Assembly (NCBI GenBank): GCA_035943635.1
Contig: DASZBX010000095.1
Location: forward strand, 1 to 15,824
Direction of reading: 5' to 3'
DNA from: DASZBX01 sp035943635
GTDB taxonomy: Bacteria; Actinomycetota; Actinomycetes; Streptomycetales; Catenulisporaceae
Length of the DNA stretch: 15,824 nucleotides
This document shows positions 4,999 to 12,647 of the stretch, one piece after another. A program made the position numbers and the translations under genes. Position 1 is the first letter of the stretch. Every line of letters starts with the position of its first letter. The notes under the pieces were generated by a model. The model was not told the origin of the DNA. It saw only the letters and a list, made by a program, of their open reading frames with translations, and made no database searches.

Positions 4999-7332
4999 TC
5001 AAGCAGAGGCGGGGAAGCGGTCCCACACGCGATGTTGCCCAAGCAGCTTGATCACACTCTTGAGGACCGTCTGCGGGTTCTTGCCGCTGACGATCCCTGG
5101 GCCGTCGGGCGAGCAGCCCGCGGCCGTCAGGACATCCTGAAGGTCCGACCAGCCGCCGAGCGGTTTGGCGTGGCGGAAGGCCTCGTTCGCCATCAGCAGG
5201 ATCCGGGGGTCCACCGCGGCGGCGTCGGCCGGGCGATGTCCGGCCTTGGCGTCGCGCGCCGCGCGGGCGTCCGCGCCGGGGGCGGGGGCGCAGGCGAACA
5301 GCAGGGCGTCGAACTCGACCGAGCGGGCGTTGGCGAAGGTGCGCTGGACGGGCACCGGGTTCTTTCCGCCCGCACCGAGATCTCCGGCCGTGGGTCCGAT
5401 GACGAGAGGGACCATGCCGGCGTCACTGACGGCTTTGCGCGCGGCGCGCAGGGCGGCCAGGTCGCTGGTGGCGTCGGCGACGATGCCGATGATCCGGCCC
5501 TGTACCGGCCAGGTGCCGCCGAGCTGGGAGAGCGCGGGGCTCGGCTCGACTTCGGCCGCCGGCGTCGACGCGGCGGGAGACGGCAGGCCCAGTCCCGTCG
5601 CCACCTGCTCGCACAGGACCGGGTCGATATCGGCCAGGACCCGCAGGGCGCGCTCCTTGACGGCGTCCACGCGGCACTTGCTCAGCTCGAAGGTGTAGGC
5701 GGCGATGACGTGCTCGCGCTCGACCGGGGTCAGGCTCAGCCAGAACAGCCGGGGCTGGCTGGTGTGGTCGTCGAAGGACGCCGGAGCTTGCCGGACCTTC
5801 GCGGCCGCGGCGACGGGCACGGGTGCCTCGATGTACCCGCCGGCCTGCGCCCCTGCGTTGAAGGGACAGCCGCCGCCGAGCGAGTTGGGCGTGTAGGGGG
5901 CGACGCCGGTGTGCACGGCGCTCTGGTGCATTCCGTCGCGCAGGTTGTCGTTGACCGGCGCGTGCGTCCGGTTGATCGGCAGCTGGCCGAAGTTGGGCCC
6001 GCCCAGCCGGCTGATCTGGGTGTCGAGGTAGGAGAAGAGCCGCCCGGCCAGCAGCGGGTCGTCGGTCGGGTCGATGCCGGGCACCAGGTGGCCGGGGTGG
6101 AAGGCGACCTGCTCGGTCTCCTCGAAGTAGTTGGACGGGTTCGCGGTCAGCGTCATCAGGCCGATCGGCCGCACGGGCGCGAGTTCCTCCGGCACGAGCT
6201 TCGTGGGATCGAGCAGGTCGATCCCCTCGAAGGTCTGCTCCTCGGTGTCCGGGAAGACCTGGATGCCCAGCTCCCAGCTCGGGTGTGCGCCGGACTCGAT
6301 CGCGTCGGCCAGGTCGCGGCGGTGGAAGTCCGGGTCGGTGCCCGCGATCAGTTGCGCCTCCTCCCAGGTCAAGGAGTGCACGCCGGCGGCCGGTTTCCAG
6401 TGGAACTTCACCAGCGAGCTGCCGCCCTCGGCGTTGCTCAGCCGGAAGGTGTGCACGCCGAAGCCCTCCATCATCCGGTAGGAGCGGGGGATGGCGCGGT
6501 CGGACATGTTCCACAGGGTGTGGTGGGTGGCCTCGGTGTGCAGGGAGACGAAGTCCCAGAACGTGTCGTGCGCGCTCTGGGCCTGCGGGATCTCCCGGTC
6601 CGGGTGCGGCTTGCCGGCGTGGATGACGTCCGGGAACTTGATCGCGTCCTGGATGAAGAACACCGGGATGTTGTTGCCGACCAGGTCGAACACGCCTTCG
6701 CCGGTGTAGAACTTGGTGGCGAAGCCGCGGGTGTCGCGGACCGTGTCGGCTGACCCGCGCGAACCGAGGACCGTGGAGAACCGGACGAACACCGGGGTCA
6801 CGACCCCTTCCCCCAGGAAGGCCGCCCGCGTGATCTTCGCCGCGGTGCCGTATCCGCGGAAGACACCGTGAGCTGCGGCGCCGCGCGCGTGGACCACCCT
6901 TTCGGGGATGCGCTCGTGGTCGAAATGGGTGATCTTCTCGCGCAGATGGTGGTCCTGCAGCAGCACCGGGCCACGCGGCCCGGCCTTGAGCGAATGGTCG
7001 CCGTCCGGCAGGCGCAATCCCTGAGCGGTGGTCAGATACGCGCCTGCTTGGGCCCGTTCGGACGGCTCGACCCGGGTAGGCTGTCCGGTCGGTGAGACCG
7101 AGGCGGGGCCGGCCTGGTCCGGCTTGGGCGCCGACGGCTCGTGCGGCTCGTTCGGCACGTCCACGGGCACTGCCACCGTCGCGCCGACCGGCGATCCCGG
7201 CAGGGGCACCCCTGCTTCGATCGTCGGTTCAATAGCGGCCTTCACCGCCGACGTGGCCGCAGCAGCTGCACGCTTACCTGCCTTGGCCGCCTTGGCCGGG
7301 GCGGTGTCCTTCCGTGGCGTTGAACGGGGCAC
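4999..7332 (-). CDS. katE: Large-subunit (HPII/KatE-type) monofunctional haem catalase
   Basis: A 777-residue clade-2 catalase that dismutates hydrogen peroxide to water and oxygen. In order: a Lys/Ala/Pro-rich N-terminal extension (1 to ~95); a catalase core with the essential His in RVVHARGAAAHG (~148), the essential Asn in DLVGNNIPVFFIQDA (~220), and the proximal haem Tyr in RLFSYLDTQ (~435). A His in VAFHPGH (~412) lies 23 residues before that Tyr, the spacing of the His392-Tyr415 cross-link in E. coli HPII. A C-terminal DJ-1/PfpI-like domain (GRIIGIVADATSDLAALRAA to the end) is typical of large catalases. Start: GTG at 7332 with GGAGGA 3 nt upstream; the frame continues upstream without family similarity. 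It is divergent from the alcohol dehydrogenase, with a 341-nt shared control region. Confidence 0.95.
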   Translation of the reverse strand: MPRSTPRKDTAPAKAAKAGKRAAAAATSAVKAAIEPTIEAGVPLPGSPVGATVAVPVDVPNEPHEPSAPKPDQAGPASVSPTGQPTRVEPSERAQAGAYLTTAQGLRLPDGDHSLKAGPRGPVLLQDHHLREKITHFDHERIPERVVHARGAAAHGVFRGYGTAAKITRAAFLGEGVVTPVFVRFSTVLGSRGSADTVRDTRGFATKFYTGEGVFDLVGNNIPVFFIQDAIKFPDVIHAGKPHPDREIPQAQSAHDTFWDFVSLHTEATHHTLWNMSDRAIPRSYRMMEGFGVHTFRLSNAEGGSSLVKFHWKPAAGVHSLTWEEAQLIAGTDPDFHRRDLADAIESGAHPSWELGIQVFPDTEEQTFEGIDLLDPTKLVPEELAPVRPIGLMTLTANPSNYFEETEQVAFHPGHLVPGIDPTDDPLLAGRLFSYLDTQISRLGGPNFGQLPINRTHAPVNDNLRDGMHQSAVHTGVAPYTPNSLGGGCPFNAGAQAGGYIEAPVPVAAAAKVRQAPASFDDHTSQPRLFWLSLTPVEREHVIAAYTFELSKCRVDAVKERALRVLADIDPVLCEQVATGLGLPSPAASTPAAEVEPSPALSQLGGTWPVQGRIIGIVADATSDLAALRAARKAVSDAGMVPLVIGPTAGDLGAGGKNPVPVQRTFANARSVEFDALLFACAPAPGADARAARDAKAGHRPADAAAVDPRILLMANEAFRHAKPLGGWSDLQDVLTAAGCSPDGPGIVSGKNPQTVLKSVIKLLGQHRVWDRFPASA

Positions 7333-7384
7333 TGTTCCTCCAGCTGTCGTATATCGGACAAAATCCCTCAAGTCTTTTGCCAGC

Positions 7385-7397
7385 TGAATCTGATTCA
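7385..7397 (-). promoter_or_regulatory. Palindrome upstream of catalase, possible operator
   Basis: TGAATC-T-GATTCA is a perfect 6-1-6 palindrome 53 nt upstream of the catalase GTG. Its A/T-rich 1-nt-centred symmetry resembles Fur/PerR-class boxes, and Streptomyces catalases are known to be controlled by the Fur homologues CatR and FurA. No such regulator is encoded in the window. The match is by form only. The rest of 7333-7673 holds no gene. Confidence 0.35.
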
Positions 7398-7612
7398 AAC
7401 CTGACGCGTTACCGCAGGCCCGGCCACCGGGAGCGGTTGAACGGAGCGAAGGTTCCCGCGCCATGGATATCGGCAGGTGAGAAATCAAGCGTGACCACGC
7501 GCGGCCGGATTTCCTGGCAAGGTCCGGTGCCCGGCTGAGCACGTTTGAATCTCTCCCCACCAGTAAGCCACCCGGGACAAGTCGGATTGGCGCCGGTTTG
7601 GGGCGGCGGGCC

Positions 7613-7644
7613 GCGGGCAGCCGAAATGGTCGGCTGCTGCCCGC
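7613..7644 (+). other. Bulged hairpin in the leader of the alcohol dehydrogenase gene
   Basis: GCGGGCAGCCGA (7613-7624) pairs with TCGGCTGCTGCCCGC (7630-7644), a 12-bp stem with a 3-nt bulge and a 5-nt loop. It lies 19 nt before the ribosome site GAGGAGGA (7663-7670). It may stabilise the transcript or modulate translation; no riboswitch class is recognised. Confidence 0.35.
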
Positions 7645-7673
7645 AGACCCGCCGACTTCCCCGAGGAGGACAG

Positions 7674-8858
7674 ATGAAAGCGTTGACCTGGCACGGCAAA
7701 CGGGACGTCCGGGTGGAGACGGTGCCCGACCCGATCATCAAGGACCCGACCGACGTGATCATCCAGGTCACGTCCTCCGGACTGTGTGGCTCCGACCTGC
7801 ACCTCTACGAGGTGCTGGGCCCGTTCCTGGGAGAGGGGGACATCCTTGGCCACGAGCCGATGGGCGTGGTCAAGGAGGTCGGCGCCGAGGTGACCGGGGT
7901 CCGCGCGGGCGACCGGGTGGTGGTGCCCTTCAACGTCTCCTGCGGCACCTGCTTCATGTGCTCACAGGGCCTGCAGTCCCAGTGCGAAACCACCCAGGTG
8001 CGCGAATACGGCACCGGAGCCTCGCTCTTCGGCTACACCAAACTCTACGGCCAGGTGCCCGGCGGGCAGGCCGAGTTCCTCCGGGTGCCGTTCGGCGACA
8101 CGCTGCCGATCAAAGTCCCCGAGGGCCCGGCCGACGACCGGTTCGTGTTCCTGTCCGACGTCCTGCCCACCGCCTGGCAGGCCGTCCAGTACGCCGCCGT
8201 ACCGCCGGGCGGCACCCTGGCCGTGCTCGGACTCGGACCGATCGGCGACATGTGCGCCCGGATCGCGCTGCACCAGGGCGCCGGAACGGTGTTCGGAGTA
8301 GACCTCGTGCCCGAGCGACTCGAGCGGGCCCGAGCCCGGGGCGTGCGCACGCTGAACCTGTCCTCGCACAGCAAGAACCTGGCCGACGACATCCGCGGCC
8401 TGACCGGCGGACGCGGCCCGGACGCGGTCATCGACGCCGTCGGCATGGAGGCCCACGGCGCGCCCGTCGGCAAGCTCGCCCAGCAGATGACCGCGCTGAT
8501 CCCCAACGCGCTGGCCGCCAAGATGATGCAGCACGTCGGCATCGACAGCATGTCCGCCCTGCACGCCGCCATCGACATCGTGCGCCGCGGCGGAACCGTG
8601 TCGGTGGCCGGGGTCTACGGCGGCATGACCGACCCCCTGCCCCTGCTGACCATGTTCGACAAGCAGATCCAGCTGCGCATGGGCCAGGCCAACGTGTGGC
8701 GGTGGGTCCCGGACATCCTGCCGCTGCTCACCGACGAGGACCCCCTCGGCGTCGACACGTTCGCCACCCACCACCTGCCGCTGAGCGACGCGCCGGCGGC
8801 GTACGAGATGTTCCAGAAGAAGCAGGACGGCGCCGTCAAGATCCTGTTCAAGCCCTGA
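7674..8858 (+). CDS. Zinc-dependent alcohol dehydrogenase (formaldehyde dehydrogenase-like MDR)
   Basis: A 394-residue medium-chain dehydrogenase. The catalytic-zinc ligands are in SGLCGSDLHLY (Cys38) and GHEPMG (His60, Glu61). The structural-zinc cluster CGTCFMCSQGLQSQC has Cys at 90, 93, 96 and 104. The Rossmann motif is AVLGLGPIGDM, followed by VFGVDLVPERL; Asp at the end of strand 2 favours NAD over NADP. The insert around RGLTGGRGPDAVIDAVGMEA matches the glutathione-independent formaldehyde dehydrogenase-like subgroup. The true substrate is unknown. The ATG at 7674 follows GAGGAGGA by 3 nt. Only 50 nt separate it from the transaldolase gene, so the two are probably co-transcribed. The promoter must lie in the shared 7333-7673 region, but I see no convincing -35/-10. 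Confidence 0.93.
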   Translation: MKALTWHGKRDVRVETVPDPIIKDPTDVIIQVTSSGLCGSDLHLYEVLGPFLGEGDILGHEPMGVVKEVGAEVTGVRAGDRVVVPFNVSCGTCFMCSQGLQSQCETTQVREYGTGASLFGYTKLYGQVPGGQAEFLRVPFGDTLPIKVPEGPADDRFVFLSDVLPTAWQAVQYAAVPPGGTLAVLGLGPIGDMCARIALHQGAGTVFGVDLVPERLERARARGVRTLNLSSHSKNLADDIRGLTGGRGPDAVIDAVGMEAHGAPVGKLAQQMTALIPNALAAKMMQHVGIDSMSALHAAIDIVRRGGTVSVAGVYGGMTDPLPLLTMFDKQIQLRMGQANVWRWVPDILPLLTDEDPLGVDTFATHHLPLSDAPAAYEMFQKKQDGAVKILFKP

Positions 8859-8908
8859 GCCGGACGGCTGCCGCACGAGACCCGAGCGAATCGACCAAGG
8901 AGCACTCC

Positions 8909-10042
8909 ATGAACCGCCCGCAGGACCACGACCCCCTCGCCGAACTCTCCGACGCCGGAGTGGCCGTCTGGCTCGACGACCTGTCCCGCGAGCTGCTCGC
9001 CGGCGGCGGGCTGAGCGACCTGGTCACCCGGCGCCACGTCGTCGGTGTCACCACCAACCCGACGATCTTCGCCTCGGCGCTCTCGCACGGCGAGCGGTAC
9101 AACGACCAGGTACGGGAGCTGGCCAAGACGAACACGCCCGTGGACGACGCCGTGTTCGCCATCACCACCGCGGACGTGCGTGCCGCCTGTCTGGTGCTGC
9201 GCCCGGTATTCGACGCCACCGACGGGCGCGACGGCCGGGTCTCGATCGAGGTCGACCCGCGCCTGGCCCGGGACGCGGACGCCACCGTCACCCAGGCCCG
9301 TGCCCTGGTCGCCGCGGTCGACGAGCCGAACATGTTCGTCAAGGTCCCGGCCACGGCCGAGGGTCTGACCGCGATCACGGAGCTGATCGCGCAGGGGATC
9401 AGCGTGAACGTCACCCTGATCTTCTCCCTCGAACGGTACAGCCAGGTCGTGGACGCCTACCTGACCGGCTTGGAGAAGGCCGCCGAGGCCGGCCGGGACC
9501 TGTCCGAGATCCACTCGGTCGCCTCCTTCTTCGTCTCCCGGGTCGACGCCGCGATCGACCCGAAGCTGACCGAGCTCGGCACCGAGGAGGCTCTGGCCCT
9601 GCGCGGGCGCGCTGCGGTCGCCAACGCCCGGCTGGCCTACGAGGCGTTCGAACACACCCTGCTCGGCGCGCGCTGGCAGCGGCTGACCGCGAACACCGAG
9701 GGCCGGGTCAACCCGCAGCGCCCGCTGTGGGCGTCCACAGGCGTCAAGAACCCCGACTACCCGGACACCTTGTACGTGGCCGAACTCATCGCGCCGCAGA
9801 CGGTCAACACCATGCCCGGCAAGACCCTGGAGGCGTTCGCCGACCACGGCGAAGTCCGCAACGACACGATGACCGGCACGTATGAGGAGTCCCGCGCCCT
9901 GTTCGACGCCATCAAACGGGCTGGGGTCGACTACCAGGCTCTCATCGACGCGCTGGAGGCGGAAGGCCTGACCAAGTTCGAGGACAGCTGGAAGGAACTC
10001 GGCGACACCGTGTCCGAAGAGCTGAGCAAGGCCGCACGATGA
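8909..10042 (+). CDS. tal: Transaldolase
   Basis: A 377-residue transaldolase of the longer actinobacterial/cyanobacterial type. It transfers the dihydroxyacetone unit from sedoheptulose-7-phosphate to glyceraldehyde-3-phosphate in the non-oxidative pentose phosphate pathway, in the cytosol. Key parts: SDAGVAVWLDDLSR near the N-terminus, GVTTNPTIFASAL (46-58), the Schiff-base lysine in NMFVKVPATAEG (Lys145), NVTLIFSLERY, and SVASFFVSRVD. ATG at 8909 follows AAGGAG (8897-8902). Actinobacteria usually keep tal beside tkt, zwf and opcA. Here it instead follows an alcohol dehydrogenase in a stress-gene setting, so it may be a second copy that feeds NADPH-linked stress metabolism. That second-copy status cannot be seen from this window. 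Confidence 0.96.
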   Translation: MNRPQDHDPLAELSDAGVAVWLDDLSRELLAGGGLSDLVTRRHVVGVTTNPTIFASALSHGERYNDQVRELAKTNTPVDDAVFAITTADVRAACLVLRPVFDATDGRDGRVSIEVDPRLARDADATVTQARALVAAVDEPNMFVKVPATAEGLTAITELIAQGISVNVTLIFSLERYSQVVDAYLTGLEKAAEAGRDLSEIHSVASFFVSRVDAAIDPKLTELGTEEALALRGRAAVANARLAYEAFEHTLLGARWQRLTANTEGRVNPQRPLWASTGVKNPDYPDTLYVAELIAPQTVNTMPGKTLEAFADHGEVRNDTMTGTYEESRALFDAIKRAGVDYQALIDALEAEGLTKFEDSWKELGDTVSEELSKAAR

Positions 10043-10219
10043 ATTCGGGTACCGACACGTGGGAAGCGCCGACAATCCCGAGGTGGGCTATCGCTCGGGT
10101 TCGGTCGGGCCGGGACGGGGCGACGGGCTGAAATAAACCGGTCCCACGCGCACCTCGAAGGGCTCACGATGCGGGGCATGGTCTGGCCGCGGGAGTGGCG
10201 TGTGGAGCGGCACAGGCAC

Positions 10220-10255
10220 GTTGGTCGTGGCGACGTATATATCGCCACGACCAAC
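10220..10255. terminator. Perfect 14-bp hairpin between converging operons
   Basis: Arm 10220-10233 (GTTGGTCGTGGCGA) is the exact reverse complement of 10242-10255, with an 8-nt A/T-rich loop (CGTATATA). It lies between the plus-strand transaldolase and the minus-strand hsp20 operon, so it can terminate both. A weaker 6-bp stem (CCCGAG 10077-10082, CTCGGG 10094-10099) sits just after tal. The rest of 10043-10266 shows no gene. Confidence 0.7.
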
Positions 10256-10266
10256 AGATCAGCAGG

Positions 10267-10602
10267 TCAGGCTTGGCGACAATGGCTGATGCCCCAAGGG
10301 ACGACCACAGAGGCCTTCCCGGCCATGAGGCCCGCCGACCTGCCTCCGGGCGGGGAGCGTTGCCGCCTCCCGGGACGCGCGGGGCGCGATAACCGAGGTG
10401 GTACGGCGACACGGGGCGCCAGGCGCCACCGGCCGGGACGCGCAGACCGGGGACCGGGCGCGGGTGGCGCCGGGTCGCTGGGCCAGTTGGCGGCGATCAG
10501 CGCGTCGAACTCGGCGCGCAGCAGTTCCGCGTCCGTCGCGATCAAGTCCCAGAACTCCTGGACGCGATCGAGTTCGGCGAACGGAGCGTTCGTCTCGTTC
10601 AT
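10267..10602 (-). CDS. Small acidic-start protein downstream of hsp20, function unknown
   Basis: A 111-residue frame beginning MNETNAPFAELDRVQEFWDL and continuing IATDAELLRAEFDALIAANW. The first ~45 residues are acidic, amphipathic and look genuinely coding. After a Pro/Arg-rich middle that includes RQRSPPGG, the last ~20 residues look random, so the true end may have shifted by a frameshift. ATG at 10602 is 28 nt after the hsp20 stop, suggesting co-transcription with hsp20. The ribosome site is weak. I have seen short proteins of this style in streptomycetes but cannot assign a family. A role linked to the heat-shock protein is only guilt by association. Confidence 0.55.
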   Translation of the reverse strand: MNETNAPFAELDRVQEFWDLIATDAELLRAEFDALIAANWPSDPAPPAPGPRSARPGRWRLAPRVAVPPRLSRPARPGRRQRSPPGGRSAGLMAGKASVVVPWGISHCRQA

Positions 10603-10630
10603 GGTGACTGTCCGGGTCCCGCAGTTCGGA

Positions 10631-11074
10631 TCAGACGGTGATTTCCCGGTGATCGGTGGCCGGCGAGGCGATCTCGATCTTGCGGGGCTTGGCGGCCTCG
10701 GCGATCGGAATGCGCAGGGTCAGGACGCCGTCGCTGAAGTCGGCGCTGATGTGGTCGCCGTCCAGGGTGTCGCCGAGGAACAACTGGCGGGCGAACACGC
10801 CCTGCGGTCGCTCGCTGACCTGCATCTCGACCTTCTCGCCGGTGTGCGCGGGGCGACGCTCGGCCTTGACGGTGAGCACGTTGCGCTCGATGTCCAGGTC
10901 GATGGCGTCGGGGCTGACGCCGGGAAGGTCGAAGGCGGCCACGAACGTGGTGCCGTCGCGGTAGGCGTCCAGCGGCATCGGGGTCGGCTGAGCCCTGGTG
11001 CCGGCGGCCGCGGTGCCCAGCAACTGCGAGGTGAGCCGGTCCAGTTCACGGAAGGGGTCGGTACGCATCAACAT
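10631..11074 (-). CDS. hsp18: Hsp20/alpha-crystallin small heat-shock protein (Hsp18-like)
   Basis: A 147-residue small heat-shock protein, an ATP-independent holdase. N-terminal arm MLMRTDPFRELDRLTSQLLG; alpha-crystallin domain about 36-128, with AAFDLPGVSPDAIDLDIERN, VLTVKAERR, and the hallmark GVLTLRIPIAE (116-126). A short C-terminal tail contains an I-x-I motif (IEI, 133-135). ATG at 11074 has the near-perfect ribosome site AGGAGGTG. A longer frame to 11134 would run into the promoter region. A 19-bp inverted repeat 60 nt upstream matches one in front of the rheA-like gene, fitting the RheA-hsp18 circuit known from Streptomyces albus. The small gene at 10267-10602 probably shares its transcript. 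Confidence 0.95.
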   Translation of the reverse strand: MLMRTDPFRELDRLTSQLLGTAAAGTRAQPTPMPLDAYRDGTTFVAAFDLPGVSPDAIDLDIERNVLTVKAERRPAHTGEKVEMQVSERPQGVFARQLFLGDTLDGDHISADFSDGVLTLRIPIAEAAKPRKIEIASPATDHREITV

Positions 11075-11133
11075 GGTGAACACCTCCTGTGTAAGTCTGA
11101 CGGTGTCGACGCGCTTACGGAAAAGTTGTATCA

Positions 11134-11152
11134 TGTCGTCTTAGCGATGACA
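11134..11152 (-). promoter_or_regulatory. RheA-type operator of hsp20
   Basis: On the minus strand the sequence is TGTCATC-GCTAA-GACGACA, a 7-5-7 inverted repeat with one mismatch. From memory of the literature, the S. albus RheA target is TGTCATC-N5-GATGACA, differing here in one base. A promoter can be drawn with -35 TTGTCA (11153-11148) and -10 TACAAC after a 17-nt spacer, which would put the operator across the -35 and spacer, a repressing position. Confidence 0.8.
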
Positions 11153-11183
11153 AGTGAGCACGTCGACGAAAGGTTGACAGGCC

Positions 11184-11280
11184 ATGGGCAGGACGTACAC
11201 CAGGTCGCGACCATCGCGGCTTCGCGCCGTGGACGAACAAGTCCCAGAGGAAGCGCCAGTACATGTGGGCCCCGCAGTAG
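11184..11280 (+). pseudogene. Possible frameshifted small ORF
   Basis: ATG at 11184 gives MGRTYTRSRPSR. In the next frame, the sequence reads GFAPWTNKSQRKRQYMWAPQ to TAG at 11278-11280. The second stretch looks like real basic protein sequence rather than random translation, and joining them needs one frameshift near 11220. I cannot name a family. It lies in the decayed stretch between hsp20 and its regulator. Confidence 0.25.
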
Positions 11281-11823
11281 CCGCAGTCCGGGACGACTGC
11301 GCCAGCCGCGTCAGTTCCACCCAGTTCCTCGTCGCGTTGGCTCTGCTGCGAGGACAGCGCGAGAACCTCACGTCGTGGAAACCTACATCGGCCGAACCTC
11401 CGGCACTCGGACTGAAGCACGTCGACGTGTCGGCTCCGGTCCGGCAGACCGTGCGCGCGCAAGTCGTGAAGCGTGTTCCTCACGAATAGTCGTCGCGATG
11501 GAGAAGTTGCGGGACATCCCTTTCCTCTGCGCTCGTGATGCTCTACGCCACAGCACACGCTCAGAACCAGCCCATTGACGTCCTGGCCGCGCAGGTCGTG
11601 GTCGAAGCGGTGAGGTTCGATGACCTGCCAGCCCTTGCAACCTTGGGCAAGACCGTGAGGAAATGATCGTCAGGGGCAAATCCAACGGGGCCTGGCGCGT
11701 CCGATCACCGCAACCGTGCTTACCGGCCTGATCCCGCCGCCGCCTGCGATCATTCAGGGCACAACCGTGCTGGTGAACGGTGCCATCGCCCCTCGCGGGC
11801 TCGTCGCCTACGGCGGCTGATGA
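11281..11823. other. No supported intact gene; decayed sequence
   Basis: Frames here are short or have no recognisable motifs. Short reading stretches such as LVMLYATAHAQNQPIDVLAA (from about 11538 to the TGA at 11664-11666) and ITATVLTGLIPPPPAIIQG (about 11706-11760) could be remnants but cannot be assigned. No transposase ends, tRNA or repeats are visible. Confidence 0.5.
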
Positions 11824-12165
11824 CTGGCAGCCGCCGAGGTCCTCACCGGCCATGGCCACGAGAACCACATCTACGAACTCGCCGGCGAACCAGCGTTCAC
11901 CCTGACCCAACTGGCCGCCGAGATCACCAGGCAGTCCGGCACCACAGTGCGCTACAGCGACCTGTCCGAAGCAGACCACGCCCGCGCCCTGACCGATGCG
12001 GGCATGCCCTCCTCCTTCGCGCAGATAGTGGCCGACGCCGACCAAGGGGTCCGACGCGGCGTGATGCACACCGACAACGGCGACCTGACCCGGCTGCTCG
12101 CTCGACCCACCACCCCGCTCGCCACCGCCATCGCCGCGGCCCTGGCCGCCTCCGCCGAGGCCTGA
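11824..12165 (+). pseudogene. 3' remnant of an NmrA/QorB-type NAD(P)H quinone oxidoreductase
   Basis: The frame encodes LAAAEVLTGHGHENHIYELA, then EPAFTLTQLAAEITRQSG, SDLSEADHARALTDAGMPSS, and a tail GDLTRLLARPTTPLATAIAA. This is the C-terminal third of NmrA-like SDR oxidoreductases of the YtfG/QorB type (normally about 280 residues, with an N-terminal GxTGxxG NAD(P) site). The N-terminal two-thirds are missing. At the junction the DNA reads GCTGATGACTGGCAGCC; adding one C would give ADDLAAA, as expected in the family, so a one-base deletion placed stops TGA TGA (11818-11823) in frame. There is no start codon with a ribosome site. Clearly non-functional. Confidence 0.75.
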
Positions 12166-12641
12166 CCACATGGCGATTCTGTCTGTAGAGGACCGTGAGC
12201 CTGGACCCCGGCCGCCCGGGCAGGATCCACCGCCGAGGTTGCAGCCCTGGCACCAGCCGGTCACCGGCCTCAATATTGGAGTTATTGCAATCGAGGGCCA
12301 GCGCGAAGTCTTCGAGCGGCCGATGACCATGCGCAGGGCACGCAGGGCGTCGTAGGCGTTCTTCGTTGCCGTGGTCATCAAGGAGGACTCGCCCGTGCCG
12401 GCCGCGGTCAGCAGCCGCCTGGTGCAGTGCCGTCCGGCCGCCGTCACCGACGACCGCCGTAGGCAAGCACCCCGGTACCCGAGCGACGCCGACTTGTTCC
12501 CCCGGCTACGCCGCGCCCTGGGCGCCGGGGAATATCCTGCAAGTCCGTCTGGCCCCCAGGGCAAAATCAACTCGTCCGTACGACCGTGACCTGAGTAGGG
12601 GCTACACCAGAACTGCGAAAATCCAGGTTGATTCCGCGTAG
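12166..12641. other. No supported gene upstream of the rheA-like regulator
   Basis: Open frames on both strands lack family motifs. A plus frame at 12371-12589 (beginning MVIKEDSPVPAAVSSRLVQC) has only an internal AAGGAGG before GTG 12393 in its favour, and is not convincing. A long minus-strand frame is mostly antisense to the oxidoreductase remnant. The rheA-like promoter region occupies the last ~30 nt. Confidence 0.5.
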
Positions 12642-12647
12642 TATAAT
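12642..12647 (+). promoter_or_regulatory. -10 box of the rheA-like gene
   Basis: TATAAT, a perfect consensus -10 rare in DNA this rich in GC, 45 nt upstream of the ATG. The -35 region (around 12618-12624) is poor, so the promoter may rely on the strong -10. The operator begins at its last T, so a bound repressor would cover the transcription start. Confidence 0.65.

Noticed and set aside
5032..6753. Long plus-strand frame opposite the catalase
   Set aside because: Antisense shadow; all recognisable motifs are on the minus strand.
7598..8908. In-frame 437-codon extension upstream of the transaldolase
   Set aside because: It overlaps the alcohol dehydrogenase in another frame, is Arg/Pro-rich, and the transaldolase has a good ATG and ribosome site at 8909.
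10047..10052. GGGTAC after the transaldolase as a SigB -10
   Set aside because: No GNNT at 14-16 nt upstream and no plus-strand gene follows.
8615..10075. Long minus-strand frame opposite the transaldolase
   Set aside because: Antisense shadow without motifs or ribosome site.
12475..12480. GGGTAC on the minus strand as a SigB -10
   Set aside because: No suitable -35 and no supported minus-strand gene downstream.
11383..12570. 395-codon minus-strand frame containing MTTATKNAYDALRALRMVIG
   Set aside because: Largely antisense to the oxidoreductase remnant; no ribosome site and no recognised family.
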